Assembly (NCBI GenBank): GCA_023426365.1
Contig: JAFAAW010000126.1
Coordinates: forward strand, 1 to 9,619
Direction: 5' to 3'
Length of the DNA: 9,619 nt
Source: Pseudomonadota bacterium
GTDB taxonomy: Bacteria > Pseudomonadota > Alphaproteobacteria > Rhodospirillales > Magnetospirillaceae
Both the position numbers and the translations under genes were made by a program. Under the pieces are notes generated by a model that saw only the letters and a program-made list of their open reading frames with translations, made no database searches and was not told the DNA's origin. Shown here one piece after another: positions 6,306 to 9,619 of this stretch. Numbering within the stretch: the stretch's first letter is position 1; every line of letters begins with the position of its first letter.

Positions 6306-6321
6306 CACTTGCGCAAGTGAA
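6304..6321 (+). promoter_or_regulatory. Perfect 18-bp palindrome just upstream of speE, candidate operator
   Basis: TTCACTTGCGCAAGTGAA is identical to its reverse complement. It shares two bases with the preceding long hairpin and overlaps the speE ribosome binding site (AAAGG, 6320-6324). Uninterrupted symmetry of this length suits a dimeric helix-turn-helix repressor. As RNA it would have to sacrifice central bases to form a loop. No specific regulator was recognised. Confidence 0.6.
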
Positions 6322-6324
6322 AGG
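6320..6324 (+). promoter_or_regulatory. Ribosome binding site deciding the speE start
   Basis: AAAGG lies 9 nt before the ATG at 6334. The earlier in-frame ATG at 6280 sits inside the left arm and stem of the long hairpin, has no such site, and would add 18 residues unlike any SpeE N-terminus. Confidence 0.55.
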
Positions 6325-6333
6325 CATCCGGCC

Positions 6334-7188
6334 ATGACCGAGTCCTGGTTCCAGGAAACCCTGTACGACCATTGGCGCCAGAGCTTCCGCGTGACCCGCG
6401 AGATCACCCGCATCAAGGGGCCCATGCAGGAAATCGCCCTGTTCGAGACGCCCGGCTTCGGCCGCGTGCTGACCCTGGACGGGGTGATCCAGGTGACCAC
6501 CGGCGACGAGTTCATCTATCACGAGATGCTGGCCCATGTGCCGATCTATGCCCATGGCGCCGTGCGTTCGGTGTGCGTGGTGGGCGGCGGCGACGGCGGC
6601 ATGCTGCGCGAAATCCTCAAGCACCCCACCATCGAGCGCGCCGTCCTGGTGGAGATCGACGTCGCCGTGGTGGAGTTCTGCCGCCAGCATCTGCCCACCG
6701 TGTCCGCCGGCGCGTTCGACGATCCGCGCACCGAGATCGTGATCGCCGACGGCATCCAGTACATGGCGCAGACCCAGGACAAGTTCGACCTGATCGTCAT
6801 CGATTCCACCGACCCCATCGGGCCGGGCGGCGTCTTGTTCACCGAACCGTTCTACAAGGACTGCGCCCGCTGCCTGACCGCCGAGGGCATCGTGGTCAAC
6901 CAGAACGGCGTCCCCTTCCTGCAGGGCGAGGAAATCTCGGACACCTGGCGGCGGCGGCGGCCGCATTTCGCCGATCTCGGCTATTACCTGGCGGCGGTGC
7001 CCACCTATGTGGGCGGCTTCATGGCGCTGGGCTGGGCCTCGGCCAGCGCGCGGCCGCGCGCGGAAAGCCCCGAAACCATCCGCGGCCGCTTCGACGCCGC
7101 GCCGGTGGCGACCCGCTACTACACGCCCGCGGTCCATCACGCCGCCTTCGCCCTGCCGCCCTATGTGCAGGATTACATCGGCAAGTAA
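6334..7188 (+). CDS. speE: Spermidine synthase (polyamine aminopropyltransferase)
   Basis: The 284-residue enzyme transfers the aminopropyl group of decarboxylated S-adenosylmethionine to putrescine, giving spermidine and methylthioadenosine. The N-terminal beta domain starts MTESWFQETLYDHW, the usual SpeE opening. The Rossmann fold follows: the glycine-rich loop VVGGGDGGMLREILKH (82-97), the acidic E107 (LVEID) and D139 (ADGIQYM) that hold the cofactor, and the active-site loop VIDSTDPIGPG (155-165), with D157 and D160 matching E. coli D158 and D161. The gatekeeping motif DGVIQVTTGDEFIYHEML (49-66) is intact. Length matches bacterial SpeE. It lies 102 nt after speD, a gap filled by a long hairpin and a palindrome, so its expression may be tuned separately. 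A terminator follows about 50 nt downstream. Confidence 0.96.
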   Translation: MTESWFQETLYDHWRQSFRVTREITRIKGPMQEIALFETPGFGRVLTLDGVIQVTTGDEFIYHEMLAHVPIYAHGAVRSVCVVGGGDGGMLREILKHPTIERAVLVEIDVAVVEFCRQHLPTVSAGAFDDPRTEIVIADGIQYMAQTQDKFDLIVIDSTDPIGPGGVLFTEPFYKDCARCLTAEGIVVNQNGVPFLQGEEISDTWRRRRPHFADLGYYLAAVPTYVGGFMALGWASASARPRAESPETIRGRFDAAPVATRYYTPAVHHAAFALPPYVQDYIGK

Positions 7189-7194
7189 AATCAC

Positions 7195-7209
7195 GTCCAT
7201 CCGTTGGAC
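7195..7209 (+). repeat. Small hairpin just after speE
   Basis: GTCCA (7195-7199) pairs with TGGAC (7205-7209) around a 5-nt loop. It is short and could easily be chance; it lies between the speE stop and the terminator. Confidence 0.25.
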
Positions 7210-7239
7210 ATATCCTGATTCAGCCACCCTTGATCTTCG

Positions 7240-7282
7240 GGGAAGCCACGCAAACCATGCATGGCTTCCCTTTTCGCTTTTT
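7240..7282 (+). terminator. Rho-independent terminator after speE
   Basis: GGGAAGCCA (7240-7248) pairs perfectly with TGGCTTCCC (7262-7270) around a 13-nt loop. It is followed at once by TTTT, then CGC and TTTTT (to 7282). The stem plus U-rich tail is the textbook layout and should end the speD-speE transcript, making cheW the start of a new unit. Confidence 0.85.
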
Positions 7283-7310
7283 GAGTGATTCTGGACACCT
7301 GCCCTTTTAT
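7281..7310 (+). promoter_or_regulatory. Possible sigma70-type promoter for cheW
   Basis: TTGAGT (7281-7286) and TTTTAT (7305-7310) are separated by 18 bp, directly after the terminator and about 34 bp before the cheW ATG. The match is moderate, but position and base composition (an AT-rich island) are right. Confidence 0.3.
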
Positions 7311-7343
7311 GGTGTTGGGGCTGATTTTGCCCATGGATCATTC

Positions 7344-7835
7344 ATGACGCCCAACGCCAAAGACGACACCGCCCCCGGTGGCAGCGGCCCGGCCCGCCAG
7401 TTCATCTCGTTCACCATTGGCGATGAGGAATACGGCATCGACATCATCGCCATCCGCGAGATCAAGGGCTGGACGCCGACCACGGCGCTGCCCGAGACGC
7501 CGCAGCACATGCGCGGCGTCATCGACCTGCGCGGCAGCATCATTCCCATCCTGGACCTGCGCGCCCGCTTCACCGGCCAGTTGACCGAGACCACCAGCCG
7601 CCATGTCATCATGGTGGTCAGCGTGGATGGCCGCGATATGGGCATCCTGGTCGATGCCGTCGCCGACATCCTGACGGTGGCGCCCGAACAGATTCAGCCC
7701 GTGCCCGAGCTGGAACATGCCCAGCGCAGCGAATCGCTGTCCGGCATCGTCGCCGTGGACGGCCGCATGGTTGCGCTGCTGGACCTGTCCCATCTGCTGC
7801 AGGCCCATGCGCTGCCGGCGACGGCCGCCGTTTGA
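7344..7835 (+). CDS. cheW: Chemotaxis coupling protein CheW
   Basis: The 163-residue protein is one CheW domain after a short polar N-terminus (about 1-17). Recognisable family segments are FTIGDEEYGIDIIAIREI (23-40), LPETPQHMRGVIDLRGSIIP (48-67) with the conserved NLRG-like turn, and the later strand pairs MGILVDAVADIL and VDGRMVALLDL. It links receptors to the CheA kinase inside the chemosensory array at the inner membrane. A modest GGA 6 nt before the ATG supports this start. The frame is open further upstream, but those residues run through the terminator and are not coding-like. It follows the terminator and precedes a receptor gene by 45 nt, so the two are probably co-transcribed. No cheA is in view, so CheW may serve a kinase encoded elsewhere. 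Confidence 0.94.
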   Translation: MTPNAKDDTAPGGSGPARQFISFTIGDEEYGIDIIAIREIKGWTPTTALPETPQHMRGVIDLRGSIIPILDLRARFTGQLTETTSRHVIMVVSVDGRDMGILVDAVADILTVAPEQIQPVPELEHAQRSESLSGIVAVDGRMVALLDLSHLLQAHALPATAAV

Positions 7836-7880
7836 CCCGTTTCCCGTAACGCCCCCAGAACCGTCTCGAGGACCTTTTCC

Positions 7881-9619
7881 ATGATCGCACGCCTTCGCAT
7901 CCCGGCACGATTGGCCATCCTGACCATCGCCATGGGTGTCTTCCTGGCCGCGGTGGCCGGGGTCGGCATCCACGGCATGAGCTCGATCCTGTCCAGCCTG
8001 CGCACGGTCTACGAGGACCGCACCGTGGCCGTGATCCAACTGGCCGAGGTGCAGCAATCATTCCTCAAGATGCGTCTCCTGGCGGTCTCCTATCGCGATA
8101 CCGACGATCCCCAGGCGCAGGCGCGCATCAAGTCCGACATCGACGCCCTGGACCGCCGGATCGACAAGAGCTGGGCCGAATACCGCACCACCAACCTGAC
8201 CGCCGAGGAGATGCGCATCGCCGACGAGCTGGAGCGCACCCTGAGGGATTATCGCGACGCGCGTGGGCGTTATTTCGCCGCCCTGGCCGCCGGCGACCTG
8301 GAAGCGGCGGTCAAGATCTCGCGCACCGAAGGCGCCCAGGCCACCGCCGCCCTGGAAAAGTCCATCACCGCCGATTTCGAATTGCAGGTGTCGGTGGCCC
8401 GCCAGGAATATGAAAACGGCCAGCAGATCTCCAGCACCAGCATCACGCTGGCCCTGGTGGCGGCCGGTCTGGCGCTGGTGGTGGGCGGCGCGCTGGCGTT
8501 CGGCATCGTCGCCTCGATCACCGCGCCCTTGGGCCGCATTCTGGACGCCATGGCCCGGCTGGCCCAGGGCCATCTGAACGTCGAGGTCAGCGGCCAGGAG
8601 CGCGTGGACGAGGTGGGCGACATCGCCAAGGCCGTCCAGGTGTTCAAGCAGAACGCGGTGGACAAGAAGCGCATGGAGGAAGAGGCCGAGGCCGCCCGCC
8701 AGGCCCAGGCCAAGGCCGAGGCCGAGCAGCGCGCCCGCGAGGCCGCCATTGTCGCGGAAGTGGCCGAGGTGGCCAAGGCGGCGTCGGCCGGCGATCTCGA
8801 CCGCCGCATCGACCTGGCCGGCAAGGACGGCTTCCTGCTCAACCTGTGCGAGGGCGTCAACAATCTGGTCAACCTGACCGGCATCGCGCTCAAGGACGTG
8901 GCCGCCGTGCTGGCCTCGGTGGCGCGCGGCGACCTGACCCGGCGCATCACCAACGAGTATGGCGGCCTGTTCGGCCAGCTCAAGGGCGACGTCAACCAGA
9001 CCGCCGACAAGCTGTTCGAGATCGTCACCAACATCAATTCCGCCGCCGGCCAGATCGGCTCGGCCGCCTCGGAAGTGGCGGCCGGCAGCCAGGACCTGTC
9101 CGAGCGCTCGGAACAGCAGGCCAGCGCGCTGGAGGAGACCGCCGCCTCCATGGAGGAGCTGGCCGCCACCGTGCGCCAGAACGCCGCCAACGCCCAGCAG
9201 GCCAACCAATTGGCGGCCGGCGCGCGCGAGATCGCGGCGGGCGGCGGCGAGGTGGTCAACAACGCCATCGGCGCCATGGGCCGCATCGAGCAGTCCAGCC
9301 AGAAGATCGAGGACATCGTCGGCATGATCGACGAGATCGCCTTCCAGACCAACCTGCTGGCGCTCAACGCCGCGGTCGAGGCGGCGCGCGCCGGCGATGC
9401 CGGCAAGGGCTTCGCCGTGGTGGCCCAGGAGGTGCGCAACCTGGCCCAGCGCTCGGCCCAAGCCAGCAAGGAGATCAAGACGCTGATCGCCGAAAGCTCG
9501 ACCCAGGTGCGCTCGGGCGCCGAACTGGTCAAGGGCGCCGGCAAGACGCTGGAGGACATCCTGGGCAGCGTCAAGCGCGTGGCCGACATCGTCGCCGAGA
9601 TCGCCGCCGCCAGCAGCGA
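7881..9619 (+). CDS. Methyl-accepting chemotaxis protein with tandem HAMP-type modules (3' end outside window)
   Basis: 579 complete codons are visible before the right edge, with no stop. TM1 (about 9-31) and TM2 (about 187-213) bracket a helical sensor region of about 155 residues resembling the four-helix-bundle (4HB_MCP) sensor. HAMP one (about 212-264) is followed by a charged coiled-coil spacer (about 264-290). Two further HAMP-like modules follow, each with the GDLxRRI pattern (AGDLDRRID, then RGDLTRRIT, about 290-384). The signalling domain starts near 385. Its hairpin tip, DEIAFQTNLLALNAAVEAARAG (484-505), binds CheW and CheA. The ligand is unknown. GAGGA 8 nt upstream supports the ATG. 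A C-terminal CheR-binding peptide, if present, would lie outside the window. Co-transcription with cheW is likely. Confidence 0.93.
   Translation, partial: MIARLRIPARLAILTIAMGVFLAAVAGVGIHGMSSILSSLRTVYEDRTVAVIQLAEVQQSFLKMRLLAVSYRDTDDPQAQARIKSDIDALDRRIDKSWAEYRTTNLTAEEMRIADELERTLRDYRDARGRYFAALAAGDLEAAVKISRTEGAQATAALEKSITADFELQVSVARQEYENGQQISSTSITLALVAAGLALVVGGALAFGIVASITAPLGRILDAMARLAQGHLNVEVSGQERVDEVGDIAKAVQVFKQNAVDKKRMEEEAEAARQAQAKAEAEQRAREAAIVAEVAEVAKAASAGDLDRRIDLAGKDGFLLNLCEGVNNLVNLTGIALKDVAAVLASVARGDLTRRITNEYGGLFGQLKGDVNQTADKLFEIVTNINSAAGQIGSAASEVAAGSQDLSERSEQQASALEETAASMEELAATVRQNAANAQQANQLAAGAREIAAGGGEVVNNAIGAMGRIEQSSQKIEDIVGMIDEIAFQTNLLALNAAVEAARAGDAGKGFAVVAQEVRNLAQRSAQASKEIKTLIAESSTQVRSGAELVKGAGKTLEDILGSVKRVADIVAEIAAASS

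Noticed and set aside
6280..6333. Earlier in-frame start for speE at ATG 6280
   Set aside because: It lies within the long hairpin, lacks a ribosome binding site, and the added residues do not resemble SpeE. ATG 6334 has AAAGG and the usual N-terminal sequence.
7258..7343. Upstream in-frame extension of cheW (ATG at 7258)
   Set aside because: It would translate through the terminator stem and T-tract. ATG 7344 starts the normal short CheW N-terminus.
8058..9461. Minus-strand open frames opposite the chemoreceptor
   Set aside because: The + strand reading is a full, convincing chemoreceptor. The antisense products are Gly/Leu/Ala- or Ser/Ala-rich shadows.

Overview
The window is GC-rich alphaproteobacterial chromosome. 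The best match is a Rhodospirillales bacterium of the Magnetospirillum/Paramagnetospirillum type. I infer this from gene order (flagellar/MotE-like gene, cheY, cheZ, a large periplasmic TPR protein), from the alphaproteobacterial form of SpeD, and from strong GC3 codon use. No database search was possible. All credible genes are on the + strand and nothing looks horizontally acquired: there is no transposase, integrase, tRNA, rRNA or CRISPR.

Layout. (1) 1-2153, motor and chemotaxis output: the 3' end of an upstream gene, probably a small flagellar protein; a membrane-anchored MotE-like protein with an MgtE-N-like tail; cheY; and cheZ. (2) 2279-5647: a very large exported protein with three copies of an AMIN-like beta motif, a Lys/Pro/Glu-rich linker and a long helical (TPR-like) C-terminal half. 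This is the least understood gene here. (3) 5752-7188: speD and speE, which together make spermidine from putrescine and S-adenosylmethionine, with unusual inverted repeats before each gene. (4) 7240-7282: a clear intrinsic terminator. (5) 7344 to the right edge: cheW and a transmembrane chemoreceptor with tandem HAMP-type modules, cut by the window end.

How the genes work together. The receptor and CheW would control a CheA kinase encoded elsewhere. CheA phosphorylates CheY, CheY-P acts on the flagellar switch, and CheZ removes the phosphate. The MotE-like protein and the large exported TPR protein are probably periplasmic motor accessories. In Sinorhizobium, MotE is a chaperone for the periplasmic motor protein MotC, so the large protein may fill a comparable role; that is inference. 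The polyamine pair appears to be metabolic, although it sits inside the motility block.

The most interesting non-coding signals are a hairpin plus an 18-bp-period direct repeat before cheY, two abutting hairpins before speD, and a 17-bp stem directly joined to a perfect 18-bp palindrome before speE. I did not find a dramatic new system such as defence, a retroelement or a biosynthetic cluster. The best candidate for undescribed biology is the MotE-like / AMIN-TPR motor module.
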